From contig NZ_JACGFN010000001.1 of the NCBI RefSeq assembly GCF_016950255.1, positions 1,550,001 to 1,614,000 of the forward strand: 64,000 bases of DNA. Direction: 5' to 3'. Made by a program: the position numbers and the translations under genes. Position 1 is the first letter of the stretch, and each line of letters opens with the position of its first letter. The DNA comes from Pectobacterium brasiliense (GTDB taxonomy: Bacteria > Pseudomonadota > Gammaproteobacteria > Enterobacterales > Enterobacteriaceae). Below are positions 48,830-59,580 of the stretch, one piece after another. The notes under the pieces are model-generated. The model was not told where the DNA came from and ran no database searches. It saw only the letters and a program-made list of their open reading frames with translations.

Positions 48830-49969
48830 TTAGTACATAGAGTGAGTGTTTTGCTCAATCTGCTCTTTGGTAATGCGACCGAACATCTTGTAGTAACACC
48901 ATGCGGTATAAGACAGCACGATAGGAACGAAAATTATCGCAACCACTGTCATGACTTTCAGCGTCAGCAGGCTTGATGTTGCATCCCATACCGTCAAGCT
49001 GACGTTAGGCACAGTCACTGACGGCATGATGAACGGGAACATAGCGATCCCTGCGGTCAGAATCACACAAGCGATAGTCAGAGAGGAGAACAGGAATGCC
49101 CAAGCCCCTTTCTCTGCGCGCGCCATAAGGGTAGTCAGCACTGGCAGCACTACGCCCAGAACAGGGATAGCCCACAATACCGGATGGTTATTGAAGTTGA
49201 TCAGCCAGGCACCTGCCTGCTGAACGACTTCTTTACGCAGCGGGTTAGATTCGGCCGCGGTGTTAATCGCAGACGTCACCACATAACCATCAATACCGTA
49301 AATGACCCATACGCCAGCCAGAGCAAACGTCACCATCATCACCAGCGCGGAAATCTGCGCGGCAGACTTGGAACGCACGTGCAGGTCGCCCGTGGTCCGC
49401 ATCATCAGATAGGTTGCACCCTGAGTCAGGATCATTGTCAGACTAACCACACCAGCCAACAGGCCAAACGGATTCAGCAGTTGGAAGAAGTTTCCGGTGT
49501 AGTACAGGCGCAGATATTCATCAACGTGGAACGGTACACCCTGCAACAGGTTACCAAATGCCACACCAATCACTACTGGTGGGACAAAGCTACCGATGAA
49601 GATGCCCCAGTCCCACATGCCACGCCAGCGCGGATCTTCGATTTTTGAACGGTAATCGAAGCCGACAGGACGGAAGAACAATGAGGCCAGCACCAGAATC
49701 ATGGCAATGTAGAAACCGGAGAACGCGGCAGCGTAAACCATCGGCCAGGCAGCAAACAGCGCACCACCGGCGGTGATCAGCCAGACCTGGTTACCGTCCC
49801 AGTGCGGCGCAATGCTGTTAATCATGACGCGACGTTCGGTATCACCACGTCCCATCAGACGCACCAGAATGCCCACGCCCATGTCAAAACCATCAGTGAT
49901 AGCGAAGCCAATCAGCAAAATACCGATCAACAGCCACCAGATAAAACGTAAGACTTCATATTCAAACAT
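48830..49969 (-). CDS. cydB: Cytochrome bd-I ubiquinol oxidase subunit II
   Basis: A 379-residue integral membrane protein, equal in length to E. coli CydB. Typical segments are WWLLIGILLIGFAITDGFDMG, PHWDGNQVWLITAGGALFAAWP and the C-terminal MFGRITKEQIEQNTHSMY. It pairs with CydA to form the high-affinity oxidase that reduces O2 to water. It starts 13 bp after cydA. Confidence 0.97.
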   Translation of the reverse strand: MFEYEVLRFIWWLLIGILLIGFAITDGFDMGVGILVRLMGRGDTERRVMINSIAPHWDGNQVWLITAGGALFAAWPMVYAAAFSGFYIAMILVLASLFFRPVGFDYRSKIEDPRWRGMWDWGIFIGSFVPPVVIGVAFGNLLQGVPFHVDEYLRLYYTGNFFQLLNPFGLLAGVVSLTMILTQGATYLMMRTTGDLHVRSKSAAQISALVMMVTFALAGVWVIYGIDGYVVTSAINTAAESNPLRKEVVQQAGAWLINFNNHPVLWAIPVLGVVLPVLTTLMARAEKGAWAFLFSSLTIACVILTAGIAMFPFIMPSVTVPNVSLTVWDATSSLLTLKVMTVVAIIFVPIVLSYTAWCYYKMFGRITKEQIEQNTHSMY

Positions 49970-49982
49970 AGTGGACTCCTGT

Positions 49983-51551
49983 TTACCGTGCTTCCTGCGC
50001 AGCCGCTATAGGTTGTTCAAAATGGTAGCGCCCTGTTTTCAGGCTGCTTGGCCCCAGACGTGCGAATTTGAACATCAGATACATTTCTGCAATCAGGAAG
50101 AGCGTATACAGACCACAGATCAGCCCCATGGAGAACAGAATATCCCCTGCGGTTAGTGATGACGTCGCAACGGCTGTCGGCAGAATCTCACCGATAGCCC
50201 AAGGCTGACGGCCGTATTCAGCCACAAACCAGCCGGCTTCGATAGCAATCCACGGCAGTGGAATACCGTACAACGCCGTACGGAGCAGCCAACGTTTCTG
50301 ACCAATTTTGTTGCGCAGAACACTCCAGAAGGACAGGCCGATGATTAACAGCATCAGAACGCCACAGCCCACCATGATACGGAAAGAGAAATACAGCGGT
50401 GCAACGCGCGGGATAGAATCTTTAACAGCTTGTTGAATCTGCGTTTCTGTCGCATCAGAGACTTTCGGCGTATAGCGTTTCAGCAGCAAGCCATAGCCCA
50501 GATCCTGTTTAGCTTGATCGAACGCTGCTTTTACTGCCGGGTCGGTGTTGCCCGCGCGTAATTCTTCCAGCAACTGGTAAGCCTTCATACCATTGCGAAT
50601 ACGCACTTCATGCATCACCAGCAGTTCTTTCAGACCCGTGACTTCTTTGTCAGTAGAACGCGTGGCAATGAGCCCCAGAGCATAAGGGATCTTGATGGCA
50701 TAGTTATTTTCCATCGTATCCTGATTGGGAATGCCGATCAGCGTAAAGGATGCCGGTGCGGGTTGCGTTTCCCATTCCGCTTCAATTGCCGCCAGTTTGG
50801 TTTTCTGTACGTCACCCATTTCATAACCGGATTCATCACCCAGTACAATAACGGACAAGACAGAAGCCATACCGAAGCTTGCTGCGATAGCGAATGAACG
50901 CTTGGCAAACGCAATGTCACGGCCTTTCAGCAGATAGTAAGAACTGACACCCAGAATGAACATCGCGCCCGTACAGTAACCTGCCGCTACCGTATGAACG
51001 AATTTCACCTGAGCTACCGGGTTAAGTACCAGATCGGCGAAGCTCACCATTTCCATACGCATGGTTTCGAAATTGAAATCCGATGCGATGGGGTTCTGCA
51101 TCCAGCCATTGGCAACCAGAATCCACAGTGCGGAGAAGTTAGAGCCCAGCGCGACCAGCCAGGTCACGGCCATATGCTGCACTTTTCCTAAACGGTCCCA
51201 GCCGAAGAAGAACAAGCCAACAAAGGTCGATTCCAAGAAGAATGCCATCAGGCCTTCAATCGCTAGCGGCGCGCCGAAAATATCCCCGACGTAGTGAGAG
51301 AAATATGACCAGTTGGTCCCGAATTGAAACTCCATGGTCAATCCGGTAGCGACCCCTAGAGCGAAGTTAATTGCAAATAACTTGCCCCAGAACTTGGTCA
51401 TATCTTTATAGATTTGTTTGCCGGACAGCACATATACCGTTTCCATAATCGCCAGCAAAAACGCCATCCCCAGCGTTAATGGTACGAATAGAAAATGGTA
51501 CATTGCAGTTAAGGCAAACTGTAAACGTGACAGTTCGACTACATCAAACAT
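49983..51551 (-). CDS. cydA: Cytochrome bd-I ubiquinol oxidase subunit I
   Basis: A 522-residue subunit, equal in length to E. coli CydA, carrying hemes b558, b595 and d. It opens [23 protein letters not shown], with the heme-ligand His of the first helix, and contains the quinol-binding Q loop (about residues 255-385) and [20 protein letters not shown] near the C-terminus. First gene of cydABX-ybgE. A long regulatory region lies upstream. Confidence 0.98.
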   Translation of the reverse strand: MFDVVELSRLQFALTAMYHFLFVPLTLGMAFLLAIMETVYVLSGKQIYKDMTKFWGKLFAINFALGVATGLTMEFQFGTNWSYFSHYVGDIFGAPLAIEGLMAFFLESTFVGLFFFGWDRLGKVQHMAVTWLVALGSNFSALWILVANGWMQNPIASDFNFETMRMEMVSFADLVLNPVAQVKFVHTVAAGYCTGAMFILGVSSYYLLKGRDIAFAKRSFAIAASFGMASVLSVIVLGDESGYEMGDVQKTKLAAIEAEWETQPAPASFTLIGIPNQDTMENNYAIKIPYALGLIATRSTDKEVTGLKELLVMHEVRIRNGMKAYQLLEELRAGNTDPAVKAAFDQAKQDLGYGLLLKRYTPKVSDATETQIQQAVKDSIPRVAPLYFSFRIMVGCGVLMLLIIGLSFWSVLRNKIGQKRWLLRTALYGIPLPWIAIEAGWFVAEYGRQPWAIGEILPTAVATSSLTAGDILFSMGLICGLYTLFLIAEMYLMFKFARLGPSSLKTGRYHFEQPIAAAQEAR

Positions 51552-51915
51552 TTTGACTCCTTGCTCCTCGCAGGAAGGGATTAGCTTGCAAACGCTGACA
51601 AGCCGCCAAACATCCGGCCATTACACCCAAAAAGAACACAACAAGAATTGCTTTAACACAGGCTGTAATGAACGCTAGAAATACCGTTCACCAGGGCAGT
51701 CGCATCGCGATACCCTGACAGCAAGCTCAAGATAAATCACAAGTATTACAAATCGCGTACCCCATAGGGAGGTAGCCGTATATTACGCCTGTAATCCCCT
51801 ACAATAAATAGGTTTTTACGTGACCCAGACTAGGTTTTTGGCTTCAAATCAACTTTTCCACTAAACGACGTGAAAGACGATAATTGACCTCGCGCAATTT
51901 AAGCCTATTTCAGAA

Positions 51916-51921
51916 ATTATA
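51916..51921 (-). promoter_or_regulatory. Candidate cydA -10 element
   Basis: Consensus TATAAT on the minus strand. The FNR-like site at 51936-51949 covers the -35 position (a poor TTAGAT), where bound FNR would repress, as FNR does for cydAB under strict anaerobiosis in E. coli. Confidence 0.5.
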
Positions 51922-51935
51922 TCCAGAGGCGTTTT

Positions 51936-51949
51936 TTGATCTAAAACAA
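51936..51949. promoter_or_regulatory. Candidate FNR site of cydAB
   Basis: TTGAT-CTAA-AACAA matches the FNR consensus TTGAT-N4-ATCAA at 9 of 10 positions. Its centre is about 33 bp upstream of the likely transcription start. Confidence 0.55.
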
Positions 51950-52004
51950 TTTAACGCTTTTCTCGTGATTGTCGCGTTGCATTAATTTCCTTATTACACT
52001 CATT

Positions 52005-52042
52005 GTTAATGCAATGTGACTTTTAGGTTTAATTAAAATTAA
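52005..52042. promoter_or_regulatory. Candidate ArcA sites upstream of cydAB
   Basis: GTTAATGCAATGTGA (52005-52019) matches the ArcA consensus GTTAATTAAATGTTA at 12 of 15 positions, and TTTAATTAAAATTAA (52028-52042) at 11 of 15. They lie roughly 95-135 bp upstream of the proposed start, suited to activation. Confidence 0.42.
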
Positions 52043-52232
52043 TTCAGCAATGTATTCTTTACTTTGGTGCTCGATTATTCACATACAATAAAACGAGTTA
52101 TCTTTATTCTTTTTTTTGTATGATTTCTCTTATTTTATTACTTATACTTTTGTTTATTTACTGTTTTATAATTGTTGTAGATGTTAACAACATTTAGCCA
52201 TATTTGATCCTATTGAATTCCATCATTTTTTA

Positions 52233-52260
52233 CGTAAAAAAGCCACCCGAAGGTGGCTAG
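52233..52260 (-). terminator. Terminator of sucABCD
   Basis: On the minus strand AGCCACC-TTCG-GGTGGCT forms a 7-bp stem with a very stable UUCG tetraloop, followed by a T run. It lies about 22 bp after the sucD stop. Confidence 0.92.
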
Positions 52261-52281
52261 AATGTTTAATCGAATAATCGA

Positions 52282-53154
52282 TTAACGCGATAATATCGCT
52301 TTTACTGCATCGCCGATATCCGCCAGGCTGCGAACGGTTTTAACACCCGCCGCTTCTAACGCTGCAAATTTATCGTCAGCGGTGCCTTTACCACCGGCGA
52401 TGATGGCGCCAGCGTGGCCCATACGCTTACCTTTCGGTGCCGTCACACCCGCGATGTAGCCGACAACCGGTTTCGTCACGTGCTCTTTAATGTAGGCAGC
52501 CGCTTCTTCTTCCGCCGTACCGCCGATTTCACCGATCATCACGATGGCTTCCGTCTGCGGATCCTGCTCAAACAGCTTCAGAATATCGATGAAGTTAGAA
52601 CCTGGGATCGGGTCGCCGCCGATACCCACACAGCTTGACTGACCCAGACCCGCATCGGTCGTTTGCTTCACGGCTTCATACGTCAGGGTACCGGAACGAG
52701 AAACGATGCCCACTTTACCCGGCAGGTGAATATGGCCCGGCATAATACCGATCTTACATTCGCCCGGCGTGATCACACCTGGGCAGTTCGGACCGATCAT
52801 CCGTACACCGCTCTGGTCGAGTTTCACTTTCACCGTCAGCATATCCAGCGTCGGGATACCTTCGGTGATACAGATGATCAGCTCGATACCTGCGTCAATC
52901 GCTTCCAGAATGGAGTCTTTACAGAACGGAGCAGGAACGTAGATAACGGATGCCGTTGCGCCCGTCGCTTCTACCGCTTCACGCACCGTATTAAATACGG
53001 GCAGACCCAGATGTTCCGTGCCGCCCTTACCCGGCGTCACACCACCAACCATTTGCGTACCGTAAGCAAGTGCTTGCTCAGAGTGGAATGTCCCCTGACT
53101 ACCGGTAAAACCCTGACAGATAACTTTGGTATTTTTATTAATCAGAATGGACAT
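52282..53154 (-). CDS. sucD: Succinyl-CoA synthetase alpha subunit
   Basis: A 290-residue subunit that binds CoA and carries the phosphohistidine (H247 in MGHAGAII). The CoA-binding Rossmann region includes [16 protein letters not shown] and [19 protein letters not shown]. With SucC it makes ATP or GTP from succinyl-CoA in the TCA cycle. Its start overlaps the sucC stop by one base. Confidence 0.98.
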   Translation of the reverse strand: MSILINKNTKVICQGFTGSQGTFHSEQALAYGTQMVGGVTPGKGGTEHLGLPVFNTVREAVEATGATASVIYVPAPFCKDSILEAIDAGIELIICITEGIPTLDMLTVKVKLDQSGVRMIGPNCPGVITPGECKIGIMPGHIHLPGKVGIVSRSGTLTYEAVKQTTDAGLGQSSCVGIGGDPIPGSNFIDILKLFEQDPQTEAIVMIGEIGGTAEEEAAAYIKEHVTKPVVGYIAGVTAPKGKRMGHAGAIIAGGKGTADDKFAALEAAGVKTVRSLADIGDAVKAILSR

Positions 53155-54320
53155 TATTTACCCTCCACAGCTGCAACAACCTGCTGAGCAGCACCCGTCA
53201 GGCTGGTCGCGGCAATAATATTCAGGCCGCTATCCGCCAGTTTCTTGGCACCCAGCTCCGCATTGTTTCCTTCAAGACGTACCACAACCGGTACGTTAAC
53301 ACCCACTTCGGCTACGGCGCCGATGATGCCGTCAGCGATCAAATCGCAACGTACGATGCCACCAAAGATGTTAACAAAGACAGCTTTTACCTTGTCGTCA
53401 GACAGGATGATTTTGAACGCTTCGGTAACACGTTCTTTCGTCGCACCGCCGCCAACATCGAGGAAGTTCGCAGGAGCACCGCCGTGCAGCTTCACGATGT
53501 CCATCGTGCCCATCGCCAGACCGGCACCGTTGACCATACAGCCAATGTTGCCATCCAGCGCAACATAGTTCAGTTCCCACTGTGCCGCATGCGCTTCACG
53601 GGAATCTTCCTGACTTGGGTCGCGCATTTCACGCAGCTCAGGCTGACGGAACAGGGCATTGCCGTCCGCGCCCAGTTTGCCATCCAGACAGATCAGATCG
53701 CCCTGCTTGGTGATAACCAGCGGGTTGATTTCTACCAGCGCCAGGTCGCGCTCCAGGAACAGCGTCGCCAGACCCATGAAGATTTTGGTGAACTGAGCAA
53801 CTTGCTTACCACTTAAGCCCAGTTTGAAAGCCAACTCACGGCCTTGATAAGGCTGTGGGCCTACCAGTGGATCGATCGCCGCTTTATGAATCAGCTCCGG
53901 CGTTTCTTCTGCCACTTTTTCAATTTCTACGCCACCTTCGGTGGACGCCATGAACACCACGCGACGCGTGCCACGGTCAACAACTGCCCCCAGATAAAGC
54001 TCTTTGTCGATATCCGTTGCGGCTTCAACCAGGATCTGATGAACCGGCTGACCCTGTGCGTCAGTTTGATAAGTAACGAGTTTTTTACCCAGCCAGTTTT
54101 CAGCAAAGGCGCGGATATCTTCTTTATTGCTGACAACTTTAACGCCGCCCGCTTTACCGCGACCGCCTGCATGAACCTGACATTTTACGACCCACGGACC
54201 CGCACCAATTTTAGACGCGGCTTCTTCCGCTTCGCGCGGAGTGGTACAGGCATAGCCGGTCGGTGCCGGTAAACCATATCGAGCAAAGAGTTGTTTTGCC
54301 TGATACTCGTGTAAATTCAT
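53154..54320 (-). CDS. sucC: Succinyl-CoA synthetase beta subunit
   Basis: A 388-residue ATP-grasp subunit that binds nucleotide and succinate. It opens [18 protein letters not shown] and contains [23 protein letters not shown] and the C-terminal [13 protein letters not shown] (power helix region). A 202-bp gap with small hairpins separates it from sucB, as in E. coli where the operon continues through a similar gap. Confidence 0.98.
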   Translation of the reverse strand: MNLHEYQAKQLFARYGLPAPTGYACTTPREAEEAASKIGAGPWVVKCQVHAGGRGKAGGVKVVSNKEDIRAFAENWLGKKLVTYQTDAQGQPVHQILVEAATDIDKELYLGAVVDRGTRRVVFMASTEGGVEIEKVAEETPELIHKAAIDPLVGPQPYQGRELAFKLGLSGKQVAQFTKIFMGLATLFLERDLALVEINPLVITKQGDLICLDGKLGADGNALFRQPELREMRDPSQEDSREAHAAQWELNYVALDGNIGCMVNGAGLAMGTMDIVKLHGGAPANFLDVGGGATKERVTEAFKIILSDDKVKAVFVNIFGGIVRCDLIADGIIGAVAEVGVNVPVVVRLEGNNAELGAKKLADSGLNIIAATSLTGAAQQVVAAVEGK

Positions 54321-54522
54321 GATGTTCTATCCATTTAGGTTTGGAGATAAGTCGGCAGACGGTTTTTCATCACCGAATCTTTCGGTAGAGAAAAGCGCCA
54401 TTAACTCTCTGATATATTTGGATAACGCCGTTGAGAAAAAACGGCCTGCATAGCACATAATCTGGTATACCGTTTCGAGCGGAAACCGTCAGGGTTACCC
54501 GCCCGAAAGCCTATCTGTCGGA

Positions 54523-55749
54523 CTAAACGTCTAACAGCAGACGCGCTGGATCTTCCAGCATCTCTTTCACCGTCACCAGGAAGCCAACGGACTCACGGCC
54601 GTCAACCAAACGGTGATCGTAAGACAGCGCCAGATACATCATCGGCAGAATAACGACCTGACCATCAACCGCCATCGGACGATCTTTAATGGCGTGCATA
54701 CCCAGAATCGCACTCTGCGGTGGGTTGATGATTGGGGTAGACATCAGAGAGCCAAAGACGCCGCCGTTGGTAATGGTGAAATTACCGCCCAGCAGTTCTT
54801 CAACCGTCAGTTTGCCGTCACGGCCTTTCACGGCCAGCTCTTTGATACGCTTCTCGATGTCGGCCATGCCCAGCGCATCCACATCACGTAGCACTGGCGT
54901 AACCAGACCACGCGGGGTAGACACCGCGATGCTGACATCGAAGTAGTTGTGGTAAACCACATCTTCGCCATCAATAGACGCATTCACTTCTGGATAACGC
55001 TTCAGCGCTTCGACCACGGCTTTGATGTAGAAGGACATGAAGCCCAGACGCACGCCATGACGCTTCTCGAATGCCTCGCCGTACTGCTTACGCAGATCCA
55101 TGATTGGCTGCATGTTGATTTCGTTGAACGTCGTCAACATTGCCGTGCTGTTTTTCGCTTCCAGCAGACGCTCTGCAACACGCTTACGCAGGCGCGTCAT
55201 CGGTACGCGTTTTTCGCTGCGCGCGCCCAGAGCTGGTGCCGAAGAAGCCGCTGGCGCTTCAGACTTAGGCGCTTTATCAGACTCTTTCTTCTGAGCAGCC
55301 AAATGCTTATCTACGTCTTCACGGGTAATTCGACCGCCTACGCCGCTGCCTTTGATAGCAGAGGCATCGAGATCGTGCTCTGCAATCAGGCGGCGGATCG
55401 CCGGGCTGAGCGCGTCGCTGTTCTCTTCTTCCAGCCCAGCCGTATGGCGCTGTGCCGGTGTTGATTCTTTGCTTTGTGATTTCTCGCTGGTTTCTTTACC
55501 AGAGCTGTCGCCACGACGAATGCGGCCCAGCAGTTGGCGAGACGTCACTGTCGCGCCTTCCTCTTCCAGCACGGCATCCAGAATGCCAGCTTCAGAGGCA
55601 GGAACTTCAAGTACAACTTTGTCAGTTTCAATTTCAACCAGTACTTCATCGCGCTCGACGCTATCGCCTGGCTTTTTATGCCAGGTAGCAACGGTGGCGT
55701 CAGCGACGGATTCAGGCAGGTCGGGTACATGAATATCTACGCTACTCAT
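54523..55749 (-). CDS. sucB: Dihydrolipoyl succinyltransferase, E2 of 2-oxoglutarate dehydrogenase
   Basis: A 408-residue core enzyme (E. coli 405). The lipoyl domain carries K44 in [13 protein letters not shown]; a charged Ser/Lys-rich linker leads to the E1/E3-binding domain ([21 protein letters not shown]). The catalytic domain ends with [21 protein letters not shown] holding the active-site His and Asp. It starts 15 bp after sucA. Confidence 0.98.
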   Translation of the reverse strand: MSSVDIHVPDLPESVADATVATWHKKPGDSVERDEVLVEIETDKVVLEVPASEAGILDAVLEEEGATVTSRQLLGRIRRGDSSGKETSEKSQSKESTPAQRHTAGLEEENSDALSPAIRRLIAEHDLDASAIKGSGVGGRITREDVDKHLAAQKKESDKAPKSEAPAASSAPALGARSEKRVPMTRLRKRVAERLLEAKNSTAMLTTFNEINMQPIMDLRKQYGEAFEKRHGVRLGFMSFYIKAVVEALKRYPEVNASIDGEDVVYHNYFDVSIAVSTPRGLVTPVLRDVDALGMADIEKRIKELAVKGRDGKLTVEELLGGNFTITNGGVFGSLMSTPIINPPQSAILGMHAIKDRPMAVDGQVVILPMMYLALSYDHRLVDGRESVGFLVTVKEMLEDPARLLLDV

Positions 55750-55764
55750 TATCTATCCTTTTAT

Positions 55765-58572
55765 TTAATCAACGTTCAGCGCGTCATCGACCAGATCTTG
55801 CTGTTGTTTCTGGTGTACGGACATATAGCCAACGGCGGGTGATGCAGACGCCGGGCGTCCTGCGTAACGTAAAGAAGCCCCAAACGGAATCACTTCACGG
55901 AAATGGTGCTGACTGCAATACCAGGCTCCCTGATTCAGCGGCTCTTCCTGACACCACACGAAATCGTGAACATGGGCAAACGATTCCAGCGCAGCTTGAA
56001 CGGCCTGATGCGGGAACGGATAAAGCTGTTCGATACGGACGATCGCGACATTCTTTTGCTCGTTCTTACGGCGCTGTTCTACCAAATCATAGTAGACCTT
56101 ACCGGAGCAAAGCACGACACGCTTCACGGCTGCCGGATCTAATTCTTCTACTTCACCAATCGCTGGCTGGAAGGAACCATTTGCCAGTTCATCCAGTGAA
56201 GAGATCGCTAGCGGATGGCGCAGCAGAGATTTCGGTGACATGACCACCAGCGGACGGCGCATACCGCGCAGCGCCTGACGGCGAAGCATGTGATAAACCT
56301 GCGCTGGCGTTGACGGAATACAGACCTGCATATTTTGCTCAGCGCACAACTGCAGATAGCGTTCCAGTCTGGCAGACGAGTGCTCAGGGCCTTGACCTTC
56401 GTAACCGTGCGGCAGCAGCATGACCAGACCACACATACGGCCCCACTTCTGCTCACCGGAGCTGATGAACTGGTCGATAACAACCTGTGCACCGTTGGCG
56501 AAGTCACCAAACTGCGCTTCCCAGATAGTCAGGGTGCGCGGTTCTGCGGTCGCATAGCCGTATTCAAACGCCAGAATCGCCTCTTCAGACAAGACGGAGT
56601 CCCAGACGTTAAACTCGCCCTGTCCGTTATGCACGTGGTTCAACGGCGTGTAGCTGGAACCATTTTTCTGGTTATGCACGACAGCATGACGATGGAAGAA
56701 CGTACCGCGACCGCTGTCCTCACCAGACAGACGAATCGGAATGCCTTCATCGACCAGCGTAGCGTAAGCCAGCGTTTCTGCCCCGCCCCAATCAAACGGC
56801 TTGTTGCCCGCCGCCATTTCGGCACGGTCAGCATAGACCTTGGCAACACGAGGATGGATTTCAATCCCTTCCGGCACTTCACTGATACGCTTCGCCAGCT
56901 CCTGCAAGCGTTTCATTTCCGTTGCGTGCGGATAAGGCTCATCCCACTCATGGTTCAGATACGGCGTCCAGGTAAAGGACTGCATATCCATCTGACGCCA
57001 TTCTTCCACCACGCATTCACCGGCATCCAGCGCATCGCGGTACAGGTTGACCATTTCGGTGGCATCTTCCAGCGTAATGGATTTTTCCTGCTCCAGACGA
57101 TCGGCGTATACCTTACGCGGCGTCGGGTGTTTCTTGATCTTCTGGTACATCATCGGCTGCGTTGCACTTGGCTCGTCAGCTTCGTTATGACCATGACGGC
57201 GATAACAAATCAGATCGATGAACACATCACGCTTAAACTCATTACGGAAATCCAGCGCCAGACGCGTAACAAACGCCACCGCTTCCGGGTCGTCTGCGTT
57301 AACGTGGAAAATCGGTGCCTGCACCATCTTGCCGATATCGGTACAGTATTCGGTTGAGCGAATGTCCAGCGGGTTAGAGGTGGTAAAGCCGATACGGTTG
57401 TTGATTACAATACGCAGTGTGCCGCCAACTTCGTAGCCACGCACCGTCGACATGTTCAGCAGTTCCTGCACCACGCCCTGACCGCTGATTGCCGCATCAC
57501 CGTGAATAGTGATAGGTAAAACACGCGGACCGCTCTGGCTATTCAGACGATCGAGACGCGCACGTACAGACCCTGTTACTACCGGACTGACGATTTCGAG
57601 GTGAGATGGGTTGAACGCCAGCGCCAAATGCACCAGACCGCCAGCCGTCTCGAATTCAGACGAGAAGCCCTGGTGATATTTCACATCACCGGTACCGAGG
57701 TGTTCTTTATGCTTGCCAGCGAACTCGTCGAACAGATCCTGAGATTTTTTGCCCAATACGTTGATCAGCACGTTGAGGCGGCCACGGTGTGCCATCCCCA
57801 ATACGACTTCGCGAGTATCGTTTGCACCCGCATGGCGAATCAGCTCTTTCAGCATCGGAACCAGTGCATCACCGCCTTCCAGCGAGAAACGCTTGGCACC
57901 AGGATATTTGGCACCCAGGTAACGCTCCAGCCCTTCGGCTGCGGTTAACTCTTTCAGGAAACGGCGTTTCTCTTCCAGAGAGAATGACGGTTGCCCCATT
58001 ACCGATTCGATACGCTGCTGAATCCAACGTTTCTCTTCCGTACTGGTCATATGCATATATTCCGCACCGATAGAACCGCAATAGGTGCGTTTCAGCGCGT
58101 CATACAGGTCTTCCAGCTTCATGGTGTCTTTGCCGATGGCAAAAGAGCCCACGTTGAAGGATTCCTGTAGGTCATCCTGCGTCAGGTTGTGGTAATCCAG
58201 ATCCAATTCTGCAACGGGTTCCTGCGGGCGCAGGAAGATCGGATCCAGGTTAGCTTGCTGATGTCCACGGAAGCGGAACGCATTGATCAGCTGCAATACC
58301 TTGACCTGCTTAGCATCAATATCGGGGTCGGTGACTGACGAGGTAAAGCGCGAAGAGTCTTTCGCCAGGCGGCGGAAATATTCACGCGTTTTGGAATGGA
58401 GTTGATCCGGTTTGACCCCACTCGTAGGCAATTGCTGGAAGATCGAGCGCCAGCTATGTTCGATCGAGTCAGGATCGGTTAAAAAATCTTCATAGAGTTG
58501 CTCTATGTAGGACTGATTCGCACCCGCCAAATAGGAGGAATCCAGCCAGGCCTTCATCGCGCCGTTCTGCAT
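55765..58572 (-). CDS. sucA: 2-oxoglutarate dehydrogenase E1 component
   Basis: A 935-residue thiamine diphosphate enzyme (E. coli 933) that decarboxylates 2-oxoglutarate. The start MQNGAMKAWLDSSYL at 58572 matches E. coli; an ATG immediately before it (58575) is equally possible on spacing. Thiamine motif residues lie in LPITIHGDAAISGQG and ICYRRHGHNEADEPS, and the C-terminal half has GEDSGRGTFFHRHAVVHNQ. It follows sdhB after a hairpin-rich gap. Confidence 0.97.
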   Translation of the reverse strand: MQNGAMKAWLDSSYLAGANQSYIEQLYEDFLTDPDSIEHSWRSIFQQLPTSGVKPDQLHSKTREYFRRLAKDSSRFTSSVTDPDIDAKQVKVLQLINAFRFRGHQQANLDPIFLRPQEPVAELDLDYHNLTQDDLQESFNVGSFAIGKDTMKLEDLYDALKRTYCGSIGAEYMHMTSTEEKRWIQQRIESVMGQPSFSLEEKRRFLKELTAAEGLERYLGAKYPGAKRFSLEGGDALVPMLKELIRHAGANDTREVVLGMAHRGRLNVLINVLGKKSQDLFDEFAGKHKEHLGTGDVKYHQGFSSEFETAGGLVHLALAFNPSHLEIVSPVVTGSVRARLDRLNSQSGPRVLPITIHGDAAISGQGVVQELLNMSTVRGYEVGGTLRIVINNRIGFTTSNPLDIRSTEYCTDIGKMVQAPIFHVNADDPEAVAFVTRLALDFRNEFKRDVFIDLICYRRHGHNEADEPSATQPMMYQKIKKHPTPRKVYADRLEQEKSITLEDATEMVNLYRDALDAGECVVEEWRQMDMQSFTWTPYLNHEWDEPYPHATEMKRLQELAKRISEVPEGIEIHPRVAKVYADRAEMAAGNKPFDWGGAETLAYATLVDEGIPIRLSGEDSGRGTFFHRHAVVHNQKNGSSYTPLNHVHNGQGEFNVWDSVLSEEAILAFEYGYATAEPRTLTIWEAQFGDFANGAQVVIDQFISSGEQKWGRMCGLVMLLPHGYEGQGPEHSSARLERYLQLCAEQNMQVCIPSTPAQVYHMLRRQALRGMRRPLVVMSPKSLLRHPLAISSLDELANGSFQPAIGEVEELDPAAVKRVVLCSGKVYYDLVEQRRKNEQKNVAIVRIEQLYPFPHQAVQAALESFAHVHDFVWCQEEPLNQGAWYCSQHHFREVIPFGASLRYAGRPASASPAVGYMSVHQKQQQDLVDDALNVD

Positions 58573-58644
58573 CATGATCCCTTAAGCTAATAAGCTTCAG
58601 TTTTCGCCGTGGTTAACATGTAATTAGTGTCCGTATATCGTTTG

Positions 58645-58791
58645 CCGTACAAACGGTTCACTTGTCGTACTTCGGTACGCGCTTAGGGTATCCGTCCCCC
58701 CTAAGGAACCTTTAAAAACCGGTTCGGGCGCGTAAGCCGGTTTTTAAAGGTTTCCTGCGCTCCCTCTGAAGAATAGCAACTTCAGAGGGAG
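58645..58791 (-). repeat. Cluster of five hairpins between sdhB and sucA
   Basis: Five inverted repeats in about 150 bp: CCGT/ACGG (58645-58656), CGTAC-TTCG-GTACG (58666-58679), CTTAGGG/CCCTAAG (58682-58705, overlapping the next by one or two bases), a 17-18-bp near-perfect stem containing CCTTTAAAAACCGG (58705-58755), and the perfect 12-bp CTCCCTCTGAAG / CTTCAGAGGGAG (58760-58791). There is no T run, so transcription probably continues into sucA. Confidence 0.75.
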
Positions 58792-58847
58792 ATACATGTT
58801 TTACTACTTAATCTTTATGCAATAACACGTTACGTACTGACTAACCG

Positions 58848-59564
58848 TTACGCGCTACGGTGCAACAACATCGATTTAATATGACCAATAGCCTTGGTCG
58901 GGTTCAACCCTTTCGGACACACGTTGACGCAGTTCATGATGCCGTGGCAGCGGAAGACGCTGAATGCATCGTCCAGATCGTCCAGTCGTGGCTGGGTTTC
59001 CGTATCGCGGCTGTCAATCAGGAAGCGATACGCTGCCAGCAGCCCCGCGGGTCCGACAAACTTGTCCGGGTTCCACCAGAACGACGGGCAAGACGTTGAA
59101 CAGCAGGCGCACATGATGCATTCATACAACCCATCCAGCTTGGCACGTTGTTCAGGCGATTGCAGATGCTCACGCGCCGGCGGATTTTTCCCATTATTCA
59201 ACAGGTAAGGCTTTATTTTCTCATATTGAGCATAGAACTGTCCCATGTCCACTACCAAATCACGAACAACCGGTAATCCAGGCAAAGGACGGATAACAAT
59301 TTTGCTGTTTCCGCGACGTAACGCAGAAACTGGCGTGATACAGGCCAGCCCATTTTTGCCGTTCATGTTGACGCCATCAGAACCGCAGACGCCTTCACGG
59401 CAGGAACGACGGAATGACAGCGTCGGATCCTGCTCTTTCAGCAGCATCAGCGCATCCAGCAGCATCATGTCGCGGCCTTCTTCCGCCTCCAACTGGTAAT
59501 CCTGCATCCGCGGAGCATCGTCAACATCCGGGTTGTAACGATAAATAGAAAATTCGAGTTTCAT
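58848..59564 (-). CDS. sdhB: Succinate dehydrogenase iron-sulfur subunit
   Basis: A 238-residue subunit with three Fe-S clusters that links SdhA to the membrane quinone site. The 2Fe-2S motif is CREGVCGSDGVNMNGKNGLAC, followed by CIMCACCSTSCPSFWW and CHGIMNCVNVCPKGLNP for the 4Fe-4S and 3Fe-4S clusters. It starts 16 bp after sdhA. Confidence 0.98.
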   Translation of the reverse strand: MKLEFSIYRYNPDVDDAPRMQDYQLEAEEGRDMMLLDALMLLKEQDPTLSFRRSCREGVCGSDGVNMNGKNGLACITPVSALRRGNSKIVIRPLPGLPVVRDLVVDMGQFYAQYEKIKPYLLNNGKNPPAREHLQSPEQRAKLDGLYECIMCACCSTSCPSFWWNPDKFVGPAGLLAAYRFLIDSRDTETQPRLDDLDDAFSVFRCHGIMNCVNVCPKGLNPTKAIGHIKSMLLHRSA

Positions 59565-59580
59565 CGTTTTATCTCCGCAA

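Larger units (their letters stand above)
51552..52232. other. Long AT-rich regulatory region upstream of cydAB
   Basis: About 680 bp without a credible gene, strongly AT-rich from about 51,850 onward. It holds a candidate promoter, an FNR-type site and ArcA-like sites listed separately. The implied 5' leader of cydA is about 350 nt, long as in E. coli. Confidence 0.7.

Noticed and set aside
56335..57357. A 340-codon open frame antisense to sucA
   Set aside because: It is the mirror of a highly conserved gene with strong codon bias; the translation has no recognisable domain and no ribosome site of note.
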